Assembly: GCF_937900395.1 (NCBI RefSeq)
Contig: NZ_CALCDX010000146.1
Span: 1 to 10,930 of the forward strand
Origin: an uncultured Caulobacter sp.
GTDB lineage: Bacteria > Pseudomonadota > Alphaproteobacteria > Caulobacterales > Caulobacteraceae
Direction of reading: 5' to 3'
DNA: 10,930 nt
Shown piece after piece: positions 1 to 5,733 of this stretch; positions within the stretch are counted from its first letter, which is position 1, and every line of letters starts with the position of its first letter. A program made the translations under genes and the position numbers. The notes beneath the pieces are model-generated. The model was not told the DNA's origin, did no database searches, and saw only the letters and a program-made list of their open reading frames with translations.

Positions 1-167
1 CCGGCGTCTGCACCGCGCCCGGCGTCGACTTCGACCCGGTCGAAGGCCATCGCTTCATCCGCTTCAGCTTCGCGGTGTCGACGGCGGAAGTTGAAGAGGC
101 CGTGCGGCGGATCACGCCTTGGTTCTCCGCTCGAGCCGCCAATCCAGGCCCATCGCCAAGAAGGTGA
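1..167 (+). CDS. PLP-dependent class I/II aminotransferase, C-terminal end only
   Basis: Only the last 54 codons are present (reading frame from position 3, TGA stop at 165-167). The segment reads GVCTAPGVDFDP, then GHRFIRFSFA and a short helix ending in RRITPWF. This is the usual C-terminal pattern of fold-type I aminotransferases: the 'PG..F' loop followed by 'R(F/I)R(L/F)SFA', whose arginine normally binds the substrate alpha-carboxylate. The catalytic lysine and the rest of the protein lie outside the window, so the substrate cannot be inferred. The 3' end overlaps the convergent ion-channel gene by 56 bp (112-167). Confidence is good for the superfamily and low for anything more specific. 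Confidence 0.8.
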   Translation, partial: GVCTAPGVDFDPVEGHRFIRFSFAVSTAEVEEAVRRITPWFSARAANPGPSPRR

Positions 168-558
168 ACGAACCGGACCAACCGATCAGGATCAGACCAG
201 CCAGCGGCTCCAGGCTGGCGATCAGCCGCAGCGCGCCAACGGGATAGATGTCGCCAACGCCCTGGGTGGTGAAGGTCTCGATCGAGAAGAAGAACAGCTG
301 GCTGGCGGTCATCGCCGGCACGCCCACGAACGCGCCCAAATTCAGGACATGATCGCCGACCCAGTAGCCGCCGGCGAACAACCCAGCCTCAAGCACATGG
401 GCGATGATCAGGCCGAAGATGATCAGCAGGATCTTCAGCTGGCGCGATAGCCTAGGCGAGTCCTGACCGACCGACAGCAGCCGCAGCGCCTGGTAGTGGA
501 CCATCACCGCGGCGAAGATCAGGCCCAGCGCCAGCGCGAAAGCGTAGAGTTCGACCAT
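112..558 (-). CDS. Small potassium-channel-like membrane protein (Ion_trans_2 type)
   Basis: The product is a 148-residue inner-membrane protein with a hydrophobic helix at about residues 3-23, a second at 41-63, a pore-helix-like stretch at 86-97, a filter-like motif TTQGVGD at 97-103 and a last helix at about 110-138. This is the layout of the two-helix pore domain of bacterial K+ channels with one extra N-terminal helix. The filter reads TQGVGD where classical channels have T(V/T)GYGD, so ion selectivity may differ; potassium transport is an inference. An in-frame ATG exists at 579, but I prefer the one at 558 because GGGGAGGA sits directly upstream of it, while the upstream ATG has no good ribosome binding site. 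There is no RCK or other regulatory domain. The gene converges with the aminotransferase and shares 56 bp with it. Confidence 0.8.
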   Translation of the reverse strand: MVELYAFALALGLIFAAVMVHYQALRLLSVGQDSPRLSRQLKILLIIFGLIIAHVLEAGLFAGGYWVGDHVLNLGAFVGVPAMTASQLFFFSIETFTTQGVGDIYPVGALRLIASLEPLAGLILIGWSGSFTFLAMGLDWRLERRTKA

Positions 559-625
559 CTTCCTCCCCTTGAAGGCCATGGAGCCGAACCGCTTCTGACG
601 GCCTCAATCGGGCTTAATTTTGATC

Positions 626-649
626 CCGCGCCCACGAAAGCGAGCGCGG
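626..649 (-). terminator. Possible weak terminator hairpin after the amidohydrolase
   Basis: CCGCGC (626-631) and GCGCGG (644-649) can pair into a 6-bp stem with a 12-base loop, 10 bp past the amidohydrolase stop. On the minus strand it is followed by the AT-rich GATCAAAATTAA instead of a run of T. It could slow or end transcription between the two minus-strand genes, but it is not a standard intrinsic terminator. Confidence 0.25.
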
Positions 650-658
650 AACTTCAGG

Positions 659-1954
659 CTACTTCTTCGCCAGATAATCCAGCGCCATGAAGACCTCGGC
701 CTTCACGCCGGTCTCGAACACGGCCTCGTCGACGTCGAAATACGGCGAGTGATTGGCCGGCGCCGTGGCGGCCGGCACGTCGGCCTTGCGGCCGCCCAGC
801 TGGACGAACACCGCGGGGACCTTCTCGGCGTACATCGAGAAGTCCTCGGCGCCCGTCACCAGGGCGGCGTTGTCGTCGACCTTGGGGGAGGCCTTGAGCA
901 GGGACGCCTTCACCCACTTCGACAGCTCGGGATTGTTGTAGGTCACCGGATAGGGCTGGGTGAAGGCGACCTCGGCCTTGGCGCCATAGCGGTCGCCGAT
1001 GGCGGTGACACTCTTGGTGATCTTGTCGACCAGCTCGGCCTTCCGCTCGGGCGAGAAGGTCCGCATCGTCCCTTCCATCTTCAGATCCTCGGGGATGATG
1101 TTCTGGCGCATGCCCATGTTGATCACGGCCAGGGTCACGACCGACGGCTGGGCGCCGACATCGACCTGACGCGCGGCGATCTGGTTCATGGCTTGGACGA
1201 TGTCGGCGGCGACGCTGGCCATGTCGACGCCCGCCCAGGGCCTCGCGCCGTGGGTCTGCTTGCCCTTCACCGTAATCGTGATGCGGTCCGAGCCGGCGTA
1301 GAAGCCCTGCGGCCGGTAGTTCAGCATGTGAGCGTCACCGGGACCGATGTGGACGCCGAAGATCGCGTCGACCTTGGGATTGTCCAGCGCGCCGTCGCGG
1401 ATCATCAGCTTGGCGCCGCCCTCTTCGCCCGCCTGCGGCCCCTCCTCGGCCGGCTGGAAGATGAAGACCACCGTGCCCTGGATGTCCTTCTTCATGCCGG
1501 CTAGCACCGTGGCGGTTCCCAGCAGCATGGCGACGTGGGTGTCGTGGCCGCAGGCGTGCATGACCGGCACCGTCTTGCCTTCCCACGTGGCGGTGGCCTT
1601 GGAGGCGAACGGCAGGCCGGTCTTCTCGGCCACCGGCAAGGCGTCCATGTCGGCGCGCAGGGCCACGACCTTGCCAGGCTTGCCGCCGCGCAGGATCCCG
1701 ACCACGCCGGTCTTGCCCACGTTCTCGCGGACCTCGAGGCCCAGAGCTTTCAGCTCCTTGGCGATCAGGGCCGAGGTGCGGACTTCCTGATTGCCCAGCT
1801 CGGGATGCTCGTGGATGTCCCGCCGCCAAGCCACGACCTTGGGCTGGACCGCCTTGGCCGCCGCGGCGACCTGCGCCGCCGTCGGCGCGGCCATAGCGGG
1901 CGCGCCAAAAGCCAGTCCGGCGACCAGCGCCAGGGTCGAAATCCGTCCGATCAT
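659..1954 (-). CDS. Secreted M20D-family metallopeptidase / amidohydrolase
   Basis: A 431-residue hydrolase of the M20 (hippurate hydrolase / indole-acetyl-amino-acid hydrolase / carboxypeptidase) superfamily, expected to cleave an amide bond of an N-acylated amino acid or small peptide in the periplasm. The N terminus MIGRISTLALVAGLAFGAPAMAA is a clear signal peptide. The family signatures appear in order: RRDIHEHPELG (about 44-54), DMDALPV (102-108), HACGHD (133-138), PAEEG (168-172), GVHIGP (200-205), HGARPW (235-240), TGAEDFS (367-373) and NHSPYF (401-406). The expected dinuclear metal ligands C135, H137, E171, H202 and H402 are all present, so the enzyme should be active. The open frame extends 19 codons further up, but starting at 1954 puts the signal peptide at the very N terminus and leaves GAGGGG about 9 bases upstream. 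Substrate is unknown. Confidence 0.9.
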   Translation of the reverse strand: MIGRISTLALVAGLAFGAPAMAAPTAAQVAAAAKAVQPKVVAWRRDIHEHPELGNQEVRTSALIAKELKALGLEVRENVGKTGVVGILRGGKPGKVVALRADMDALPVAEKTGLPFASKATATWEGKTVPVMHACGHDTHVAMLLGTATVLAGMKKDIQGTVVFIFQPAEEGPQAGEEGGAKLMIRDGALDNPKVDAIFGVHIGPGDAHMLNYRPQGFYAGSDRITITVKGKQTHGARPWAGVDMASVAADIVQAMNQIAARQVDVGAQPSVVTLAVINMGMRQNIIPEDLKMEGTMRTFSPERKAELVDKITKSVTAIGDRYGAKAEVAFTQPYPVTYNNPELSKWVKASLLKASPKVDDNAALVTGAEDFSMYAEKVPAVFVQLGGRKADVPAATAPANHSPYFDVDEAVFETGVKAEVFMALDYLAKK

Positions 1955-2075
1955 CGCAGAGCCCCTCACAAAAGCGTCGCGAGCTTGCGTCGCGTCGCGG
2001 CGGAGGGTCAAGCCGAGCGCGACCTTGACGCTACGTCGCCCTATGCAGTTGCGCGGATCGGTCTAACCTTCACCC
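1955..2075. promoter_or_regulatory. Divergent intergenic region between amidohydrolase and NUDIX genes
   Basis: This 121-bp gap must hold promoters in both directions. On the minus strand TTGACCC (2011-2005) resembles the Caulobacter housekeeping -35 (TTGACGS). The best downstream -10 match, GCAAGCTC, lies about 16 bases away, slightly further than usual. On the plus strand TTGACGC (2025-2031) is a good -35, but I see no convincing -10 at the right distance. No clear ribosome binding site precedes the NUDIX start, so that mRNA may have a very short leader or none. Confidence 0.25.
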
Positions 2076-2804
2076 ATGAGCCTGCCGCCGATCGACGCGA
2101 AATTCGACACGATCAACGACGGCGCCGTGCGCGAGACCGGCGCGGCGCTGAAGCCCAAGCACGCGGCCACCCTGATCATCGTCCGCAACGACGGCCCCCG
2201 GCCGCGCCTGCTGATGGGCCGGCGAAACCACGGCCACGCTTTCATGCCGGACAAGTGGGTGTTCCCCGGCGGCCGGGTCGATCGGACCGACTATGACGCC
2301 CCGAGCGCCAGCGAGCTGGCCTCCGAGGTCGCCGTCCGTCTTGAGCAAGACCCCCGCCATCCCAAGCCCGCGCGTCTGGCGCGCGCCCTGGCCCTCGCGG
2401 CCGTGCGGGAGACGTTCGAGGAGACCGGGCTCCTGCTGGCGAGCCCAGCTCCCGAGCGCCCCGGCGCCGGCCCCTGGCGGCCCTTCCTGGCCCAGGGCGC
2501 CCTGCCCGACCTGGCCCCGCTGAGCTTCGTGGCGCGGGCGATCACCCCGCCCTATCGCCCGCGCCGGTTCGACGCCCGATTCTTCATGGCCCCCGCCGAG
2601 GCGCTCCTGTCGCTGGATCGCCGTCCGGACTGCGGCGAGTTGGACGAGATCGCCTGGGTGGACTTCGAGGAGGCCATGGCGCTGGACCTGCCCAACATCA
2701 CGCGCTTCGTCGTGCATGAGGTCGGGCAAAGGCTCGCCGAGGCTGGACGGCCGGCGCCGTTCATGCGCTTCCTGAACGGCAAGCGTCATCTGACGCATCT
2801 GTAG
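2076..2804 (+). CDS. NUDIX hydrolase with interrupted Nudix box (NUDT19/RP2-like)
   Basis: A 242-residue NUDIX hydrolase. These enzymes split X-linked nucleoside diphosphates, and the substrate here is unknown. The N-terminal part carries ATLIIVRNDG (31-40), LLMGRRNHGHAF (45-56) and KWVFPGGRVD (60-69), the usual strand into the Nudix box. The catalytic half of the box, AVRETFEETGLLL (109-121), follows only after about 30 extra residues rich in Ala, Pro and Arg, so the canonical GX5EX7REUXEEXGU is split between its first glycine and the REUXEE core. The metal-binding residues R111, E112, E115 and E116 are intact. This split arrangement is known from the NUDT19/RP2 group, some members of which act on coenzyme A derivatives; extending that activity here is inference. 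The gene has no obvious Shine-Dalgarno sequence. It is followed after 19 bp by the DUF6265 gene and is probably co-transcribed with it. Confidence 0.87.
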   Translation: MSLPPIDAKFDTINDGAVRETGAALKPKHAATLIIVRNDGPRPRLLMGRRNHGHAFMPDKWVFPGGRVDRTDYDAPSASELASEVAVRLEQDPRHPKPARLARALALAAVRETFEETGLLLASPAPERPGAGPWRPFLAQGALPDLAPLSFVARAITPPYRPRRFDARFFMAPAEALLSLDRRPDCGELDEIAWVDFEEAMALDLPNITRFVVHEVGQRLAEAGRPAPFMRFLNGKRHLTHL

Positions 2805-2823
2805 TCATAGCCTTGAGGCCTTG

Positions 2824-3306
2824 ATGCGCGTCGCGGGCATGAGCGTACTCCTTTTCGGGGCCTTGGCGGCCTGGCCGGTCGCGGCCACAACTCCGCCGGC
2901 CGAGAGGGTCATCGGCGGCCGCCTCGCCGGCTGTTGGGAGCGGATCGTCCCCAACGGTCGTACTGTCGAACAATGGCTGCCAGAAGAAGGTGGGCTGCTG
3001 CTGGGCATGAGCCGCACGGTGCGCGATGGAAAAGTGCGCGAGTACGAGTTCCTGCGCATCGACCGCGACTCGGACGGCAAGCTACGCTATGTCGCCCAGC
3101 CTTCCGGCCAGGCCGAAGCCGCCTTCCCCCTCAAAAGCCTGAGCGAGGACACTGTGGTGTTCGAGAACCCGCAGCACGACTTTCCGCAGCGCATCCTCTA
3201 TCGCTTCGTCGACAAGGACACACTGGTGGGGCGGATCGAAGGCTCGGTCGGCGGACAGGCCCGATCGGCGGACTTTCCTTACAAGCGTTGCGCGCGCGGC
3301 AATTGA
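2824..3306 (+). CDS. Secreted DUF6265-family protein of unknown function
   Basis: A 160-residue protein with a signal peptide (hydrophobic residues 4-20, likely cleavage near A21) and one compact domain. The domain has LAGCWE (34-39), EQWLPEEGGLLLGMSRTV (49-66), EYEFLRI (73-79), YVAQPSGQ (89-96), VFENPQHDFPQRI (112-124) and a final FPYKRC. I recognise this conserved pattern as the DUF6265 family, which looks like a small beta-barrel, lipocalin-like fold; no function is established to my knowledge. Two cysteines in the mature protein, C37 and C156, could form a disulfide in the periplasm. I chose the ATG at 2824 because TGAGG lies 5 bases upstream; a TTG directly before it and an ATG at 2839 are alternatives. 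The stop codon overlaps the candidate rpmG promoter. Confidence 0.8.
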   Translation: MRVAGMSVLLFGALAAWPVAATTPPAERVIGGRLAGCWERIVPNGRTVEQWLPEEGGLLLGMSRTVRDGKVREYEFLRIDRDSDGKLRYVAQPSGQAEAAFPLKSLSEDTVVFENPQHDFPQRILYRFVDKDTLVGRIEGSVGGQARSADFPYKRCARGN

Positions 3307-3330
3307 CTTTGAGTCTCCGATGAGTATGTT
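3303..3330 (+). promoter_or_regulatory. Candidate sigma-70-type promoter for rpmG
   Basis: TTGACT (3303-3308) and TATGTT (3325-3330) are separated by 16 bases, giving 5 of 6 and 4 of 6 matches to the -35 and -10 consensus. The -35 overlaps the stop codon of the upstream gene. A GAGTC site, which fits the CcrM methylation motif GANTC, lies in the spacer at 3311-3315. Transcription would start near 3337, leaving a leader of about 50 bases before rpmG. Confidence 0.4.
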
Positions 3331-3380
3331 CCGCGCCTCTTATTTCCAGCGCGCGGGAACCTGCGCGACCACCGCAGGGA
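3328..3380 (+). promoter_or_regulatory. Two-hairpin rpmG leader covering the ribosome binding site
   Basis: The first potential hairpin pairs 3328-3336 with 3351-3360 (9 bp, one bulged G at 3355). The second is a perfect 6-bp stem, CCTGCG (3360-3365) with CGCAGG (3373-3378), and a 7-base loop. The 3' arm of the second hairpin contains most of the rpmG Shine-Dalgarno AGGGA (3376-3380), so folding would hide it from the ribosome. This is the arrangement expected of a translational switch such as a ribosomal-protein autoregulatory leader. If transcription starts near 3337, only the second hairpin would be in the mRNA. Function is inferred. Confidence 0.4.
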
Positions 3381-3387
3381 TTCGACC

Positions 3388-3555
3388 ATGGCCAAACCGG
3401 CTTCCATCAAGATCCGCCTGAACTCGACGGCGGACACCGGCTTCTTCTACGTCACCAAGAAGAACGCCCGCACCAAGACCGAGAAGATGGTGCTGAAGAA
3501 GTACGATCCGGTCGTCCGCAAGCACGTCGAATTCCGCGAAGGCAAGATCAAGTAA
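3388..3555 (+). CDS. rpmG: 50S ribosomal protein L33
   Basis: A 55-residue basic protein beginning MAKPASIKIRLNSTADTGFF and containing YVTKKNARTKTEKMVLKKYDP, which is the complete L33 fold at its normal length. L33 sits near the E site of the large subunit. It has no cysteines, so it is the zinc-free (C-minus) type. The start at 3388 is supported by AGGGA 7 bases upstream. It is a single-gene unit, with its own candidate promoter overlapping the previous stop codon and a strong intrinsic terminator beginning 25 bp after the stop codon. Confidence 0.96.
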   Translation: MAKPASIKIRLNSTADTGFFYVTKKNARTKTEKMVLKKYDPVVRKHVEFREGKIK

Positions 3556-3580
3556 GATCGCTCTTTAGCGCTGAGACACG

Positions 3581-3614
3581 AAAACGCCCGGCTAGCGATA
3601 GCCGGGCGTTTTTT
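3581..3614 (+). terminator. Strong intrinsic terminator of rpmG, probably bidirectional
   Basis: The segments 3581-3594 and 3599-3612 are perfectly complementary (14 bp including the A/T ends), around a GCGA loop of the stable GNRA class, and run into six Ts at 3609-3614. The opposite strand gives the same stem followed by four Ts. The hairpin could therefore also stop transcripts of the convergent membrane-protein gene that ends at 3642. Confidence 0.93.
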
Positions 3615-3641
3615 ATGGTCGCTTGTCCGAAGCGTTGGCGC

Positions 3642-3884
3642 TCAGCCCGTCCAGACCCAGCGTAGAAGGGTGAAGCTGCCCCACAGCAGCGTCAGGGCCA
3701 GCAGGATCGGACCGACGCAGACGGCGACGAACGCGCCGATCATGGCCAGGTTGGAAAGCCCGCTAGCAGGCTGGTCGAAGGTCGCCCCACCGACCAAGAA
3801 AAGAACCGAGCAAATCGCCAGACCGAGAAGCAACCAGCGACCGGTCGGCGCGCGCTTTCTGAAACTGATCTTCGACTTCATCAT
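3642..3884 (-). CDS. Small two-helix membrane protein, function unknown
   Basis: An 80-residue protein that I do not recognise. It has a basic N terminus (KSKISFRKRAPTGR), a hydrophobic helix at about 17-34, a short polar link (FDQPASGLSN) and a second hydrophobic stretch at about 43-72, ending RWVWTG. By the positive-inside rule the N terminus should face the cytoplasm. GGGAG lies 7 bases before the start at 3884; a second ATG follows directly at 3881. The gene converges with rpmG across the shared terminator and follows the phosphatase on the same strand after an 80-bp gap containing inverted repeats. Coding use of G/C at third positions resembles its neighbours, which supports a real gene. 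Confidence 0.65.
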   Translation of the reverse strand: MMKSKISFRKRAPTGRWLLLGLAICSVLFLVGGATFDQPASGLSNLAMIGAFVAVCVGPILLALTLLWGSFTLLRWVWTG

Positions 3885-3928
3885 CCCCGCACTCCCATAG
3901 GATGTATCGGGGAGGATGCGCGAGGAAG

Positions 3929-3972
3929 GTGTGCGAAAAGCTAAGAAAGCACACTAAACAATGCTTAGCATT
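3929..3972. repeat. Overlapping inverted repeats after the phosphatase gene
   Basis: This AT-richer stretch holds GTGTGC (3929-3934) with GCACAC (3949-3954), GCTAAG (3940-3945) with CTTAGC (3964-3969), and AATGC (3960-3964) with GCATT (3968-3972) around the phosphatase stop codon. They are mutually exclusive stems. On the minus strand the last one is followed by GTTT, so it could act as a weak terminator. The region could also hold a promoter for the small membrane gene, but no clear -35/-10 pair is visible. Confidence 0.4.
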
Positions 3973-5638
3973 TCTCGCCAAAGACCAGGGCACGGCAGAC
4001 GCCATCGATATCGGCCGGCGGCTTGACGCCTGTCGCCGCCGCTACGGTGGGGGCAATATCGACCGTGTCGAGCGGCAACACGCGCTCGTGCGGGGCCGCG
4101 CCCTTCCACCAGAACAGGATCGGCACGCGCCGATCATAGTCCCAGGGGCTGCCGTGCGTCGAGACATAGGTGGCGCCCGCCGTGGCCGGCACACGATCGG
4201 GTCTGAAGGCGATCAGGATGTCGCCCACCCGCCCCGGATAGGCGCTGCGTCGCACGCGCTCGGCCACGGAAAGCTCCTCTGGCGAAGCGTCGGCCGGCGC
4301 GGCCTCCATCGTAAAGATGGCATTGGAATCAAACGCTTGCGCCACGGAAGAATCTCGATTGATCAAGGCCAGGGCGGCGGCGGTGATGCGCGCGCGATCA
4401 GCGAGCGAGGGCGTCTTGCGGTCCGGCCCGACGACGTAGATCTGGTCGATGCCGCCATCCGCGATCAGCGGATCCCAGGACAGGCCGAGATCCGAACGCA
4501 GCTGGGCGTTCAGCTTGGCGATCCACGGCTTGCCGATCACCCGGTCGAAACCGTAGCCCTCGTCGTGCAGGCGCTCGGCGAAGTCGGCGCCCCCATGGTC
4601 GGCGGCGAGAACGACCAGGACCCCGCCCTTCACCTTGTCCAGGCTCTTCAGGAAGACGCCCAGACGCGCGTCCAACCGCGCGATTTGGTCGCACATTTCC
4701 GGACCGCGCGTGCCGTAGCGATGGCCGATGAAATCGGTCGCCGATAGGCTGATGGTCAGCAGGTCGACCTGCGAGCCGTCGCCCAAGCCGTAGGTCTCCC
4801 GCAGACGTTGAGCCAGCTCCAGGGTCACCTGGTCGGTATACGGACTGGCGTAGAGGTCGCGCTGCTTGTCGGCCTCGCTGGCCGCCGCCGGGATCGGCAA
4901 GGCGGCGCGCCACTGGCGGCCGCCGGTCTCGTAGTCGGCCTCCAGCGCCTTGCAGCGCTTGGCCGAGGGCTTGGCGTAATCCCAGGTGAACGGATGCGCC
5001 TTCAGGTCCGCCGCCAGCTTGGCGTTGAAGGTCGCGACGGGTTTGAGGCGCTCCTGCGCGCTCTGGCCCGGCGCGACCCAGGTCGTGAAGCCAAAGCCCG
5101 GCTGGTACCAGAACTGGCCGTCGGCCTTGTGGCCCGACATGGTGATCGCGCCGCGATCCTTGCCCGAGACGCCGAACACGCGGCTGGTCGGCGACACCGC
5201 CTTCAGCCAGTCCCCGTAGGTGGTGGCGACCATGTTGGCGGGCGAGACCGCCCTGCCCTTCGGATCATCGGCCAGGGTCACGGTCGGGTCGGCCAGGCAG
5301 TACACCGTCTTGCCCGTGGCGCGGTCGTACCAGTCGTTGGCGCTGATGCCGGTCTTGTTGGGATGCTTGCCCGTCAGCAGGGTCGAATGACCGGGGCAGG
5401 TCTCGGTGAAGGCGTGCGACTGGTAGCCGTTGGGATAGACGATCCCCTGGCTCAGCGTCGCCAGGCCGCCGACGAACTCGGGCCGGTGCTGGGCGTAGAG
5501 GTTGGCGCTGAACTGGTCGACCGAGATCACGACCACCAGCTTGGGATCCGGCTTGGTCTCGGCGGCGGAGGCGGCGGTCGCGGCGAAACTGGTCGCCAGC
5601 ACGGCGGCGAGCGCGCCGCGGGTAAGCATCGTCTTCAT
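3965..5638 (-). CDS. Secreted alkaline phosphatase, PafA/SPAP type
   Basis: A 557-residue member of the alkaline phosphatase superfamily (phosphodiesterase / nucleotide pyrophosphatase fold), releasing phosphate from monoesters in the periplasm. Residues 1-26 are a signal peptide ending ASA. The active-site residues are all visible: D41 (SVDQF), the threonine nucleophile T80 in TETCPGHST (78-86), K160 and R162 in SGKDRG (158-163), D302 and H306 in TDFIGH (301-306), D347 and H348 in AADHGG (345-350), and H495 in STHGSPW (493-499). The nucleophile threonine plus the lysine/arginine pair are characteristic of the Sphingomonas SPAP and Flavobacterium PafA enzymes rather than the serine enzyme PhoA. 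The ribosome binding site is weak (GGGCGAAA further upstream). No Pho box is evident in the 95-bp upstream gap, so phosphate control cannot be claimed. Confidence 0.9.
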   Translation of the reverse strand: MKTMLTRGALAAVLATSFAATAASAAETKPDPKLVVVISVDQFSANLYAQHRPEFVGGLATLSQGIVYPNGYQSHAFTETCPGHSTLLTGKHPNKTGISANDWYDRATGKTVYCLADPTVTLADDPKGRAVSPANMVATTYGDWLKAVSPTSRVFGVSGKDRGAITMSGHKADGQFWYQPGFGFTTWVAPGQSAQERLKPVATFNAKLAADLKAHPFTWDYAKPSAKRCKALEADYETGGRQWRAALPIPAAASEADKQRDLYASPYTDQVTLELAQRLRETYGLGDGSQVDLLTISLSATDFIGHRYGTRGPEMCDQIARLDARLGVFLKSLDKVKGGVLVVLAADHGGADFAERLHDEGYGFDRVIGKPWIAKLNAQLRSDLGLSWDPLIADGGIDQIYVVGPDRKTPSLADRARITAAALALINRDSSVAQAFDSNAIFTMEAAPADASPEELSVAERVRRSAYPGRVGDILIAFRPDRVPATAGATYVSTHGSPWDYDRRVPILFWWKGAAPHERVLPLDTVDIAPTVAAATGVKPPADIDGVCRALVFGEKC

Positions 5639-5733
5639 CCGAGCGATTTCGCCCGAATGGTTGATCCGTGCAAGGACGGAAGGGTTTCAAGGCTGAAATG
5701 TCGCTGGCCGCCCCTACCGCGGGCGCCGTAGCC
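5639..5733. other. Gap between pleD and the phosphatase gene
   Basis: This 95-bp spacer between two minus-strand genes contains no open frame of its own. I see no intrinsic terminator with a T tract after pleD and no clear promoter pair for the phosphatase, so read-through from the divK-pleD operon cannot be excluded. Confidence 0.4.
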
